A stretch of 64,000 bases of DNA from positions 361,058 to 425,057 of the forward strand of contig LSYV01000022.1 of NCBI GenBank assembly GCA_001584585.1, written 5' to 3'. This stretch comes from Gonium pectorale. Its lineage: Eukaryota > Chlorophyta > Chlorophyceae > Chlamydomonadales > Volvocaceae. Positions 1 through 13,200 of this stretch are shown here, in pieces. The notes beneath the pieces are model-generated. The model did no database searches and had not been told where the DNA came from. It was given only the letters and a program-made list of their open reading frames with translations. How positions within the stretch are numbered: position 1 is the first letter of the stretch; each line of letters begins with the position of its first letter. A program made the translations under genes and the position numbers.

Positions 1-3000
1 TTGCGCGTTTACGTCTTGTTCCTGTCCTTTTCTGAAAATGAGCAGGGGCTGCGCAGGGGAAGGAACTGTTCGTATACTCGCAGCCCTTGTGCATCGGTCG
101 GGGCTCCAAGCTCCACAGGCGGTGCACTGGGACAGTGGCATGTATAGAAAAGAGGTGGGGCGGCCGCCGCGAGCGTGCCGCCGTACAACACGGGACTTTG
201 TGTCTCTGCGTGTGCAGGGGCTGTGGGGCGGGGCAGCGGAGGCCACACTGGTTTATGTGGCTGGGGCGGTGCAATGCTGGGCGGGCAGAGCTGGAGTGCA
301 GATGTGGATGAGCGCAGGCAGGATGTGCGGTTTACCGCACGGGTTGGCTTGCCTGGGAGCCTCAACCATACACGCGCTCCAGCGGCCCACGCAGACCGCA
401 CCCCCAGCGGCCTCGACACCGCTGCCCCCGCCGTTGGCCGCAGTCCCCGCATGAACCACCCTGCGGTATCTTGCACAGACATCGGGTTGTGCGTGTGCGA
501 TGTCTACACTTTCGCGACCGGGCGGTCCGCCGCTCCGCAACTCCCGCCTGGTCTGCGGTCTGCAAGCTGCGAATCGGCGCCTGTGGGGGCCATCGCGCAG
601 GCGGCGCTGGAGGGCAGCGCGCGGCATCCCGCGCCTGCCCGCCTCCCGCTCTGCGGCCCACAGCAGCAGCCCCGCACTTGTAGCTTCCGCACCTCGGGTT
701 TGCGGCGGGTCTGGGTCTACCGCCCCGCGAGCTGTTGTTGTTGTTGGCACCACTCCCCGCGATGCTGCGCGATGCCGCACGAGTGCGGGTTTGCGGCCAT
801 GCGCGGGGGTATTGTGGTGGGTGCAGGCGCTGGGGTTGCGTCAGCACCGGCCTGCACCGTCGTCCTAGCTGCGTGGCAGGCAGCCGCTGCCCCGTGACGG
901 CCTCACGGCTCGGCTGCCGCGTCCACCGTTGGAATCCTTTTTGGGGTGGGACAGTTCATCTGATGCCTGCATCCAGCAGTCAGATCATGTCTCGTGGTTG
1001 TCTACAGGTGTCGCGAACACAGCGACCGTTTCCTGACTTCTGACGTAGAGCGAGTGCAGCGCGCGTGCTCCCGTGAAGCATGTGGCTGCGCCCCCGACGT
1101 GACGGCGACAAAATGTGTGGATTGGATTATGAGGGCCGTGGATGGCGTTGTGGTGTGCGGCTGGCCCTCTGGCGGTGGCGGCTGGGGCCTCAATGTGTCC
1201 CAATGGCCGGCCGAGGATTGGCCCCCAGAAGATGGGCCGAGGAGAGAGGAGGCCGTAACTGATATCTGACAAGGCCAGTGGCGGGCGCCCCGTCTTTATG
1301 CGTGTGTGTGGACGGGTCTAGGTGGCTGGCAGGAGATGGGCGCACACAGGGCCACTTTTGGCGCGCTGCGATACATAACTGGTGACAATGACGGGTGGCT
1401 TCGCGTCGCGTTGCCCACCGCCCCGACTGCCAGCGCCGCCAGTCAGCAATCCTCTGCTGCGGCTGGCAGCTTCAGGGCGTGCGGTTTGAGACTTTCTGTA
1501 GGGGTGCGGGAGGCAAGGGCCAGCACACCGCGCGCGGTGCGCTCCACCCTTTGCCCGAGCCCTTTGCGGTTTGGGGCTCGGCACACTTTGTTGGGTTTGT
1601 GCGGTTGTGTGTTTGGTTCAGCGCCCGCCCGCCGGCTCGGATAGAGCTGCTGTGCAGGCCAATGCACGAGGACTGTCTGGGCTTTGGCTTCATTCACTTC
1701 GCCATGGCGGGCCAGCTGGGAGATCCGAGTCGCGGGAGCTGCCCCGCCCGCTGAGAAGGGGGGCACGAGGGAGGGCGCTGTGAGAAGGCGCTGAGATGCG
1801 TGCGGGGTGCCGCAGGCTGGCGACGCCCGACGCCAGTACGGCGCCGCCAGGCGTTGTGTGTGTGTGTGGGGTGCCATTCTGACTCTGTACGCTGTACGGT
1901 ACGATCTGACATGTGTATGACGTATTAAGACGGATGCGGATCATATCCATCCTTTGACGAAGACGAGGATCTCGCGTGTGGGGAGGAAGAACATGCAAAT
2001 GCACGGATGGGCATCGTCGTTGTCTGATGCCGCACCCTCCCGCCCGCCCGCCCACGAGCGGAGGGAGTGGGAGCGGTGTGGCACGGCGGACGTCGAGGGT
2101 CTGTTTATGTGGTTGCATATGAGTGTGTGCTTTTGGCCGGGTGCGAGTGGATCCTGAGGTGCGGTGGTTGTGTTGGGGTTGCCCCCCCCCCCCCGGGTCG
2201 GGTCGGGTCGGGTCTGGCGTGAGGTGACGGCCGGCTACGGCGCACGGGGGAGGCGTGCGCATGTGCCGGAGGAGGGGCCTCCGGGGAGAGTGCGTGGAGT
2301 AGAGTGTCTTGATGCGCCGTGGGCCTTCGGTGCAGGTTGCCCAGGTATCGGGGATCGCGGCGAGGCTCGGAGGGGACTCAGGCTGGGCGCACTGCGCGTC
2401 TGCCGGCAGGTGTGGGACGTTGCGCATGTGGGAGCGGTCCAGGTGGGATGGAGGGCGAATACGGGCTGCATTGTCGCGGGCGCACTCGGCACCCCGGGGG
2501 CCATCGGCGACCCTGACGGTGTCAGGATCCCGGGAACACACACCCTGTTCCGGGCTGGCCTGTTGGGGGGGGGTGTGAGGCAGTGCAGGGTGCTATGCTG
2601 TGTTGCCTTGCGCCGTGCTTATGCCGTGCTGCGTGGCTCCGCCAGCACGTGCCGCAGCTCGGCCCCGCATCTGCACCAGTTAAGTGACGCGTGAGGCGCT
2701 TGAGGACTGGGGCTGGGGGCGAGTTGTAAATGGCGTCCGCCCGGCACTGTATCCCACCGTCGGTCACGGGCCCATGGATCCATTAGGGGAGGCGGTTGGG
2801 CGTTGCAGCCGCCCACCTGGGAAGCCGTTCCTCCAAATAGGCACTGGGGCCATCGTTACAACAGTACACGTAACGAGAACGCTGGTGCCTGGACCACCCA
2901 GCACTGGCGACGCTACTGCATCCGGCAAGCAGTTGAAATGCCAATGCCTTTTGCGTGCGACAAAGTACCACTAAGTACGACAAAGCACCACTAGTCTACA

Positions 3001-4017
3001 ATTCATCAGCACCACTGTGTCTGCAGTCGCCCCCGTGGCCCCCACGGCGCCACGTTCTGCCTGCATACCGTACAGGTCACCAGCTATCAAAGAATTCAGC
3101 AGTTGAGGTTCGCAAGGGCCCTCGGCCGCCCTCCTCGTTTGCAGGGGGTCAACACGCGCGCTTTGGCTTCAAAGCGCTGCTGGTCATGAACCATGGGGTG
3201 CGCTCAGCTCAAGACCACGGCCCACGAACTCGCCACGCCGTCTCCCCAACCTTTTCCGCATGGCTTCTACCTACATCACCACAAAGCGCGCTTATTAGGC
3301 GTGGCGCCGCGTTCAGGCCCCACCGCGCCAATAGCGTACTGCACGTTTGTGGCGTACGTACGTCACCAGAACCAGCTGCGCACCCTGAAGTGCGCCGGAC
3401 TTCCCGTTGCTACGTCTCATTCGCGCAAGCCCTATTGCACGATGCCGCCTTACGCCCCCTATGACCACAGCACGTGCACGGCCCTAGCAACCGGCATTCA
3501 GCATCCGCACAAGTTAAGGGCTGTTTATGAAGATGGGCACGGAACACGCATCACCCCTCCATGAGGTAGGAACCTGCTTTGCTTAGCATAGCATAGCTTT
3601 GCATAGCAGCTAATCTTATTCGGCTAAAACAGTACTCATTGAGCAGCATTGGGCGCCATCACAGATGGTGCCAAAGTCTTAAGGATCCGGTGGAGTTACT
3701 GCCGGCGGTTGCCGGCACCCACACCAAAACCCCATACGGATTGAACTTCGTAGAATGCTCTATAGGTCCTTTTCTCAGATAGGTTTCCGCTCGCCTCAAG
3801 AAGGTGGCCACGACCAAGGGCGAAGGGCCCCGGCGTTTTGACTTTCCCGTAAATTGAGTTTCCCGTGTAGCCACACTTAGCCACGGATCACTCCCGCACT
3901 CTCAACATATACCCCACCGAACGGGCATAACCTAAACAACCCGCTGCAGTGCAGGCACATAACCATGGGATGAAGATTTGCGCTTGGCTGCTCCGCCTGC
4001 CCTTGTGGGAATGCACA
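1..4017. other. Stretch without a supported gene
   Basis: No frame here shows a recognisable domain or a chain of phase-compatible exons. Positions 1-2740 are GC-rich with G/T-rich runs such as the TGTGTG stretch near 1857-1870, which is typical of volvocine 3' UTRs read on the + strand. Positions 2850-4200 are visibly less GC-rich. A poly-C run followed by a short GGGTC repeat lies at about 2181-2215, and a small GCATA-based repeat lies at about 3578-3606. Several long open frames exist but look like chance frames in GC-rich DNA. Confidence 0.5.
2725..2729 (+). terminator. Possible TGTAA poly(A) signal of an upstream gene
   Basis: TGTAA, the volvocine polyadenylation signal, follows a G-rich stretch here. 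It could close the 3' UTR of a + strand gene whose coding part lies left of the window. A five-base motif alone is weak evidence. Confidence 0.3.
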
Positions 4018-4022
4018 TTACA
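4018..4022 (-). terminator. Candidate TGTAA poly(A) signal of cyclase copy A
   Basis: Read on the minus strand this is TGTAA, about 256 bases beyond the stop codon of the minus-strand guanylyl cyclase at 4278. The motif and distance fit volvocine 3' ends. Confidence 0.4.
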
Positions 4023-4277
4023 CCCGCACGCATTTCACCGGCTATACGCAGGGACGGGAAATCCGGAGTTCAGGACCAAGCCCGTTTCTGGATTTCCAAG
4101 TCAGCACGTCGCGTGCATGTGCGCCCCGGGGTGCAAAACCACATCTTTGTACTGTGGGCTCTCTTTCCACGGTCACGAGCGCCCCAGAAAGTAGCATGCA
4201 CATGTGTAAGCCGGCAACACAAGGAAGATAACACATACATCCCGCCGCTTACCGGCATTACCAGCCATGACAAACAG

Positions 4278-7200
4278 TCAAAGGAAATGCGTCCTCGTGA
4301 TGGGCGCGATGTGCCGGTCCCGCGTCAGCAGCAGGCAATCGGCGCTGCTCAGGGCGACCCTTGGGTCGCCCGATGGGGGCGAGGGCAGCCGGGGCTGGCC
4401 GCTGAGGGTCCCAAGCAGCATGGCCCGCTGCTGCTTGCCGCTGCGCCTCCGGCTGGCGCCAGCAGACTCAGAGCACCAAAGGAACTGCGTGCAGCAGGGA
4501 TGCAGGGCGGGTGGCAGCAGGGCGGGAGTGCGCGCCCCGGTGGCATCAATCGGCATGGGGCGGGCCCGCCGTAGGTGAAGGCAGGCTCCACATGGGAAAA
4601 GTTGTGCCTGGGATGGGAGACAGGCATGCTTATAGCCTCTAAAATGCATGCTTCTCCAGCACGACTGCACGGTAGTGAAGCACCGGGGCCACCTCACGAT
4701 CATGCCCTGCCCTGTCCGCGCCAAACGGCAAGCACGCCGCTCCCTCACCGTCTCCATGCGCCCCTTGCCCTTGACTTCCACGCCGCCGGTGGGCGCCCAG
4801 CCCTCCTCGTCCTCCTCAGGCGGCAGGAGGCCGCGCGTGGTGGCGGAGATGTGCACTGCACCAGGGCGGCCCGTGCTCTCCTGCGGGCGTCACGGGGCGC
4901 AAGTACGGGTTCCACAGCTTCTGACCGTGCACGCGAGGACCCAAGGGTCGTAGAGCACGGTGTCATCAAGTATGGACTTATGCAGTCTCCCAGCGCCTTA
5001 GGGTACTCCTGGCGCATGGGGTTGCGGATGCATTCCGACAGCGAAGCGCAGGGAGCTCAAGACAGCTCATGGGCACATATATCCCGCGTAGCCCACGCAC
5101 CATTCGGCTCGCGGTGTTGATGGTGTCACCTGCGGGCAGCCAAGAGTTCAGGGCTTGGAGCGTCAGCATGAGCAGAGCCGCTTTGACCCTCCCGTTGTCT
5201 TCGCCATTCCCCGTCTCTCCAACTGTATCCTTTCCCATAGAAGAAAGGGACCACATTGGCCCGGTCAGACGCAGTGTGAGAGAGCCGGCGCACAGCAGCC
5301 CGCTCACCAAAGAGGCAGAACCTCGGCATCTTGGTGCCCACAACGCCGCTAGTCGCAGGGCCGCTGTGGATGCCGACTCGAAGCTGCAGGCATAAGGGTG
5401 CCAGGCCACAAGGAGCAGCATGGAGTTAGCTGCGGACGCTCAAAACTGCTGGTCATAAACGCGGGAACATTTTCGCATTGAGCTTGATTACCAGACCAAC
5501 CCACCGCCCTAACCCGCTCGCCCAACCGGCTCACGCTGTCTTACTCCGCCCCGGCCTCGACCGCTTGCTCTCGGTCCCGTCTCATCTATCCCATCCTTGC
5601 CCTTCCACCCTTCGCCCTCCGGATTGTGCCCAGTCCTTCCTCCCCTGCGCACCTTGACCGGCTCTCCCGTGTTTGGCATCGCCACCTTGGCCGCCTCCTC
5701 CAGCATGGCCCGCGCGAAGGCCACCACGCGCTGCGGCGCCATGGGGTCGATGTTGCCCTCACCCCGCACCGCGCGGCCGTAGCCGTCCCCGTCCCGCGCC
5801 ACCAGCCCCCCCGCCACCATGTAGCAATCGCCGATGGTCTCCACCTTGTACACGCCGTACACGTCGGTGAGGCTGGGGGACGGAACGGGGGCAGGCGCGG
5901 GAATGAGCACGGCAGAAACCGGTCAGGGATGGTCGAGCAGCAGAGGCAGGCCTGTGCGTGAGACTGCGCTGAGGGCCCCGCCGTCGTGTCTGCCGATCCT
6001 CTCCATGCCTCCATCCAACCCAGCCCACAGCCCTTCCAGTCTTCGCGCCCACCTGTCGAACCGCGTGTAGAGGTTGTTTAGGAACGTCATGACCACCGCT
6101 GCGGACACCTCCTTGGACATCTCGGTGAAGCCCTTGATGTCTGTGACATGAGAGGCGCGAGGCACTGGCGATAAGAGGTCAGGCGGGGCGGGGCGGAGGA
6201 GGCGGGGCACGAGGCGAGGCGAGGCCGCGCAAAGGAGGGCTGATTGCGGCATCGCATTGTGTTACCGCACCGCGGGCGGCCAATGTTAAGCCCACAGCAC
6301 AACTGCAAACGCCATATAAGCTGTGTACACGCCCGGGTTGCCGGTCAAGCGCACGGAAGCCGCACGCTCCCCGACCCACCCGCGAACAGCACAGTGACGC
6401 TCTCGTGGCTGGTGGCCAGGGTGGCGGGGTCCTGGCGGGGGAGGGATTTATAAGGGGGCGGGGATGCGTCAGGGAGAGCCCGAAGCACACTTCAATGAAC
6501 GAGCGGCTGAGAGCCGGTGCAGCCACGCATTCGACTCCGTGAGAGATGGCAAAGTGCGGAAGCTAAAGGGGGGGGGGCTACCGGATGGGACCCCGCGGCG
6601 CTGTGAGCAGGAGCGCCGCACCGAACCTCAACGCGGCGCCCCCCCGCTTACACCGCGCGCGCGGGTAGCCAGGCGCCTGAGTGCACCTGGATGTGCCGGA
6701 GCATCTGCAGGCCGGCGCGCGGGTCCGCGCCCGCCGCCTCCGCAGCCGCCTGCGCAGCTGCCTGCTGCCGGTGCCGCAGCGTCATGTGCCTCAGAACGTG
6801 CACGGGCAGGATGTCGGACAGCAGGCTGTGCTCCGCCTCCAGGGCAGCCACCAGCGCGCACTCGGCGCGGACCTGCGGCGCGGGGCGGGATAGGGGGTGC
6901 CGCGACGCAGTCCGCACCACGCCGGTGTCAGGGATCCCGTGCTGCGCCGTGCAACCAAGCAGGTGCTGGGCGGTGCAACCAAGCAGGTGCTGGGCGGTGC
7001 AACGGCACGACGATGGCACACACACGCATACAGGAGCGGGCGGGCAGCGCCCTAGGCCGCCAGAGTCGGCCCCGCAGATACAATGCGCGCACACGGCTGC
7101 CCCGCGTGCGCTACGCAAGAGCCCCCGCACATGCACAGCCGTGAAAGTTCGTTCTCCCTAACATGTGAGCGACCATACAGGCGAGTGCACCCATTCCCTT

Positions 7201-10200
7201 CGGCAGCAAAGCTGACCGCCCCGCCGGCCTCCCTACGGGCGTAGGCACCGGCGATCCCATCGGCTGTGGCCCCAGCACGGGAGGCTCACCTGGTTGGTGA
7301 CGTCGGCGCACACAACCAGCACAGCCGGCTGACCGGTGGCCGGGTCCACGCACGGGCGCACAATCACGTCGTGCCAGCGGAAGTCAGCGCCGCCGCCACC
7401 TCCCCCCTCCGTGACGTCCACACTAGTCACCGCTGCCTCCGGGCTGTCAGTGGTTTCCATGCCGCCGGCCTCGCCGCCTCCTCCGCCGCCGCTGTCTCCG
7501 CCAAGCGCCACGGCCACTTCACTGCCCCGCCGCCGCAGCCGTTGCAGCGGGCCTACCGCCGCCGCCGCCGGGTCATCCCCCGTCCACCCGCGCCGCCGAG
7601 ACCTGCCTGTCGGATGGCCACCGCGTAGCGCTGAACCCGGGTCCGAGGCCGCGGGCAGCGGCGGTGGCACCGCCAGCACCTCCCGGCTGCTGATGTCCGT
7701 CTGGAGCAGGAGGCCGCGGGGCATGCCCGGGGAGGCGGGCAAGCCGTCCCCGAGGGCCTGCGTCTGCACCTGCCCTGAGCCGTCCATGGTGCTGGTGAGC
7801 AGGTGCATCAGCGCTCGGGTGCGCTGCCGTGCGAGGTGGAGACCTGGGGAGGCGGACTTGGCCGTGAAGGCAGCCGCGTCGGTGCTGCTACGCTGCGGGG
7901 AGGCGCCCCTCGGGGAGGAGCCGGCGCCGGCGGCGCAATCCACCGCCAGGCGGGTTGAACAGGCGCCGACGCCGGTGGCACCGCTCGGACAGGCGCTGCA
8001 CGAAGCACCGGCGTGCGCAGCGCTGTGCGCTTTTAGATAAGGAAAATTGACGCCCTTGCCCAGCTCGGAGGCAGTGGCTGCAGTGATGTCAGCGCTTCGG
8101 CCACGGCCGCTCATCGACATGGGCGCTTGCGGTGGGGAGCTGCTTGCAGCTACAATGGCCGCCAGCGCTGCCGCTGAGGCCAGCTCCTCATTCGAGAAAG
8201 GCGAAGCCGATATACCCAAGCCGCTGCGCAAGCGGCCTGGCTCGGGGCTCTCTACAGGCGGATCGGGCGACGTAATGGCTTCGGCGCCGCCCCAAGTCCC
8301 CCTGGGGCCGGATGGCAGTGCCGCAACCGTATGAAGACCTTCGACGCGTCTCCCAACCGCGGCTGCGGCTGCGGCACTGCCAGTCGCAGTGGAGGTGGCG
8401 GTCGCAGTGGAGGTGGCGGTCGCAGTGGTAACATTCTGGCCAACTGGAGCCAGCGTGCACGGCGGCAGCAGGAGGCAGCCTGCCGCGCGGCTGTGCAGGG
8501 CGTTTGAAGCCCGTTCTTCTGCAGGTCCGGCCCTGGGGCCCTCATGGTCGCTGGGCTCAGCGTGCTGCAGCTGCGGGCCGCCCTCCTGCGACGACCCCAC
8601 CGTCGAGGCGGGTACGGGATTGACGGCCCCGGCAACTACAGAAGGCACATGGGAGCGGGGCTGGAGCGTCCGCTGCAGCAACGCGGCCGGACGGGGGGGT
8701 GAGCGCCGGTTTCCCCAAAGCACGCTGCCCCCACCGGAAGCCGCGCTGCTGGCTGCCAGCCACATCTCCGAAGCGGCAGCCGAGGAGCCCACAGCGTGAG
8801 GGACCTGCAGCAGCCGTGGCGGTTGCGGCCCGTGACGTCCAGTAGCAGCGTTGGGCTGAAATTGGTAACGCATGCTCCCTTCGGAAGGCATGGTTGCCGT
8901 TGCTCTGGAGACTCCTACCGGACACGAACTCTACGCGATCTATCCTCGTGCTGTTTATTGCTTGCCGTTTCAGCGGTCAAAACCTTCAAGTTCAGCCCTA
9001 CGCCTGATGATGGGACCTGAACGCCCTGCCCGTTGCATCGTCACCCCAGACCTCATACAGCCAAATGTTGGAAGATGGTCTTGGGGTGCTCATACACCCT
9101 GGTGCTCTCCCCTGCGCACCTGGCGCCCTGCCCACAGCGCCGCAACTGCAACACGCACCTTGCACAGCATGAAGGACAGCTCCAGACTGGTATCGCTGCC
9201 GTGCCTCGCGACGCCGCAGCTGCTGCCGGGCGCAGGCGCCTTTTCCTCGGCACCGAACCCCTGGTGCTCGGGCGCCAGAGGCGCCAGTCGCTCGTCAAGA
9301 CGGCCCGTCGTCGCTGCCAGCCCCGGGGCCGTCGCACTTGCATTCACAGTCTCGCCTGCTTGGGCCACACAGGGCTGACCCTGTCCGGACCCAGGCAGGT
9401 CTGCGTCCCCAAGGTGTGCCGATGTTCCTTTACGGTCTGCCACCGGCCGCACGGCCTCCGCGCCCGCCAGCCCAACAGCAGCGGCCGGAAAGCCGTCGGA
9501 ACTGATGGATCGGATACTCGGCTCAAGCGTGGCCAGGCTGCCGGGCTGCAGCTCCGGGCCGCCGGTGGCGTCCGAAGAGTAGGGCCGCGGCCTGCGGGAC
9601 GAGGACAACAGCTCCAGAGACAGCTGCGTGTCGAAGCGGTTGCTAGAGGGTTCGACGGGAGACGAGCACGCAAAGTCGACAATCGTGGTGCCTGCGGGTG
9701 GCGGCGTGAGCGGGGCAGCGCGGGTGAGCGAACGCACACTGTACATAACCTGCCGCGAGGGACAAGGCACGCGAACTGCAGCTGGGGTCGTGAGCTCGAT
9801 GCCTTGGGCCTACGTGTCGACAGGCGTCTGTGCTATAGGACGCAGGTGTCCCGTATTTAACGCCACACCGGGAACGGCACGCTGGGCAGCAAGGAGTCAC
9901 CTCCGCCCGGCCCCAGATACCAACCTGGTCCGCTGCTCAGTTGCCCCGTTGCATCCGTCGCTTGCAAGGGCGGGTTTCCAGACCGGCCGGCGTGGGGCGC
10001 AAGCGTGCGCCCAGACCCGGCAAGCCGGCTGCTGTCTAGCCGGCGGCACGGGCTGCGGCTGAGACGCTGGGTATTCGCCGAGAGTTGTGAGTCTTGGGAC
10101 GCGCTCCACGCGTCCCGTCCAGCCAGCTCCAGAAACGGCAGCGTGGAAGCCGCGCTCAGCCCGCCGCTGTCCGGCGGCGGCAGCAGCGTGCGGAAGGGAA

Positions 10201-13200
10201 GCAAGTGCGACGGCGCCAGAGGCTCGCCTGCGCGCGCTGCGGGCGGCCTCCCGTCGGGCCACCCACGGGCACCGCTGCGCGCCAGGGAAACGGCAACGCT
10301 CCCCGCCGAGGCCGCGGCCGACAGAGTTTGAAAAGGGCTGTGCGAGTCCGGATACGCTCGATGTAGTGCCGCAGGAGTACTTGCGTCAACAGCCTTGTCT
10401 GCTGCCGCAGCCTCGTGCCGCCGGCCAGGAGTAGCTCCAGCACCTCCCGCTGCCACTGGACTTTCGGCTGGGGGTGCTGCACTGCCTCCTGCGCCGCATC
10501 CAACGCCGCCCGCGCCGTCCGGCTCCTTGACGGGCTCACCCTGGGCTCCGCAGCCCTGCCAGTCTCCGGCAGCGGCCGCAGGCGACGGTAGGGACTGCGC
10601 GTTGCGCTGCAACTGCGCCGGTGGCGCTACGGGCCCTGGGTGCAGGGGCGCCTCGGCTTGCTGCGCCGATGCACCTTCGCGAAGACGCTGAAGCGACGGC
10701 CGCTGCAGCGGCGAGGGCGCATGCCGCTCGGAAGCATCGCAGACTCTCAAGCGCGGAGGAGACTCCCTCGACATAACCACCGGCTGCACGGTAGGCGCCG
10801 CACAGCCGTTGGCGGGCGTGTCGAGGAGGGTACCGGTGCATGGGTCGCCGCGGCCACTGCCCAGGCCTAGCCTTGATCTCGGGAATGTAGACGTGGGTAA
10901 GGCTGAGCTGCTAGAAGGCTGATCCAGCAACAGTGGTGGCACCCGCGGTATTGGCTGCGGCGAGTGCCCGTTGGAGGACACGTTGGGCGGCAGGCGGTCC
11001 GCCGCCGTCGCAGCGCGTGTCCCTCGGAGCCGTGATGGCATCCTTACGATGCCCCTCCACTCCTGCACACGAACACAATCAGTTCAATGTGAAACAGACG
11101 GATAGCCTGCAGCAGCGAACCGCGTTACGAGCCTTACCTGCCCGCTTTTTACCGCGCGCAAAGCCGCTTCTCCTTTCGCAGGCTCCAGCGCGAAGAGGTC
11201 CAACAGCATGCTGCGGCTGTTGCCCCGCCCTCCGCCCCCGCCTCGTGCGCCCGCATCCTCCTGTGGTGTGGCACCCACGCAGGCTGTCGCCACCGCTGAC
11301 GCATCAACCCCCAGCCCGCTGTCTGCGGCGTTGGTGGTATTGGCTCTGACCGCTGTCCACGCGGTTCGATCATGAAGCCTGTCGCCCCGGTTACTGCGAG
11401 GGCCGCCAAGAGGCGCAGCCGCGCTGTCATCGTCGCCCTGTGTGCCAAGGGCGTTCACGAGGCTCCCCATGAAGGCAACGGACGCACCGTTCTGATAAAG
11501 TACCCGGCTACATGGGCAAAGGGCGGCACAGCAAGCCAGGGAGGCATGTCAAGCATCTCACGTCAGTAAAACGCACTGCTGCTCAGCTGCCTTATCTTTC
11601 GTCGGCAGCCAAGCCGCTCTTAGCATATTCACAGGACTGCCACGGATCTAATGTCAGCCGTGCCAGACCTTCTGGTCAGGCGCAACTTCCGTTTGGAACG
11701 CCCCCCCTTCTATCCGCCCGCCCCTGTATCCGACCGGCTGTAACGCCACCCGTGCCCAATGACGCGGACTTGCTGCACGTACCCTTCCCGGTCATAGAGG
11801 GTCACCATGGAGGGTATTCCCGACGCCACCAGGCAATCCCTCTGCAGCTGTGCAACCAGCTTCTGGTCCTCGCTCTGCGCGGCTCTGAGCCGGGCCCGTA
11901 GCTGGACCAGCAGGCCGGCATGCAGCTCTCCCGTCCCACACTCCGCAGCGCTCGTTTGCCCGCTGCCATCGCCGCTGCCGCCGCCGCTATCCGACAAGCC
12001 TGCCGCTCCAGGAGCGCAGCCGTCGGACCGGTATGCGATCGCTGACACCTGGGCAGGATGCACGTGGCATGTCCGAGGGATGATTGATGACGGGCAATGC
12101 AATTAGGGCGAGCGCCTTCCTGTGGCACCGCCCTGGGTGTCAGGTGTTTGGGCTTTGGACAGACGCAGTTCCGAGCGGGGTTTGCTCATGCAAGGATCCG
12201 CTAACAGGTTCGCTTGAGTGGGCGCCTGGATCGTGCCAGAATGGCCAAGGTCCTACCCTGCACGACCAGCACAGAGAGCTCCGAGCGACCCCAGTCAGGC
12301 GGCCGTCTGCTGTCACGCTAATGCAGCCCAAGTTTGAGCGTCACAATGTGATGTCGTCGCACGCCCATAACAGCTCGTCACAACCGCTACGGCAGTGCCC
12401 CTGCGAGACTAGCCCGCAGGCGCTAGTAAGGGGGAACAACCAAAACGCAAGGAGGCCGCTTCCCTCGTCCCGGAACGCTCCAAATCCTCACCCTGAGGCT
12501 GACGAAGAAGCGGCCGCCGCCATAGCTGGCGGGCAGGAGACGCTCCGCAGATGACGGCTGCCGCTGCAGCGCGCAACTGCATCAGCGAACGAGGGCGGGG
12601 TCGCGGGGAGTGCAGGGGCCACGTGGAAGCACTCGTTGCGGGTTTTTACGTTGCGGTTGCGCATGCTACCATACAGTTACCGTGTCCCCAGAGCTCCCGC
12701 ATCGCCACAGCTTCCCACCTGGTCACTTCGTTCACGAGGACCCTGAGCCCAGGGTCTCGATCGCAGGCGTGGATGAGCAGCTCCGGGACCGTCTGCGGGA
12801 GAGTGGCAGGTGTGAGAGGAGGAAGGGTGATGAAGAGTGCAGTCATGCGGCTCACCAACCGCGGGAGCATGGGCAAAAGTGGCGGGTACGGGCGGTGTGC
12901 TTCGATACCTGGTTGCAGACCAACATCTCCCAGCAGCCGTACCCGAAGCACAGCTTGACGAACGCTTACGACGGCCAGCTGTGCTGTCTAGAGTGCTACC
13001 CGTGTCCGACTCTAGCGTTAGGCCTTGTGCAGTTAGGCCCGCAGTGCACTAGACCGCACCCCTCACTCCGCACCCCTTAGTGTGACCAGCCATCGAGCTG
13101 GGTGCCCGAGCAGAACCGGGTGCTGTTCAGCAGCTAGCCCACCTGCGAGAGCTGCAACTCCACCAGGGCGGAGTTGACATGTTCTGTCGTAAGTGCCAGG

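Noticed and set aside
175..897. 240-residue + strand open frame
   Set aside because: Cys/Gly/Ala-rich with no recognisable motif, and overlapped by equally open frames on both strands. No basis to prefer it.
1690..2541. 283-residue minus-strand open frame
   Set aside because: Arg/Pro/His-rich composition, no domain, lies over G/T-rich simple sequence. It looks like a chance frame opposite a 3' UTR-type region.
6464..7144. 226-residue + strand open frame
   Set aside because: Lies opposite cyclase A exon 6872-6687 and its repeat-containing intron. The minus strand carries conserved sequence, so this is a shadow.
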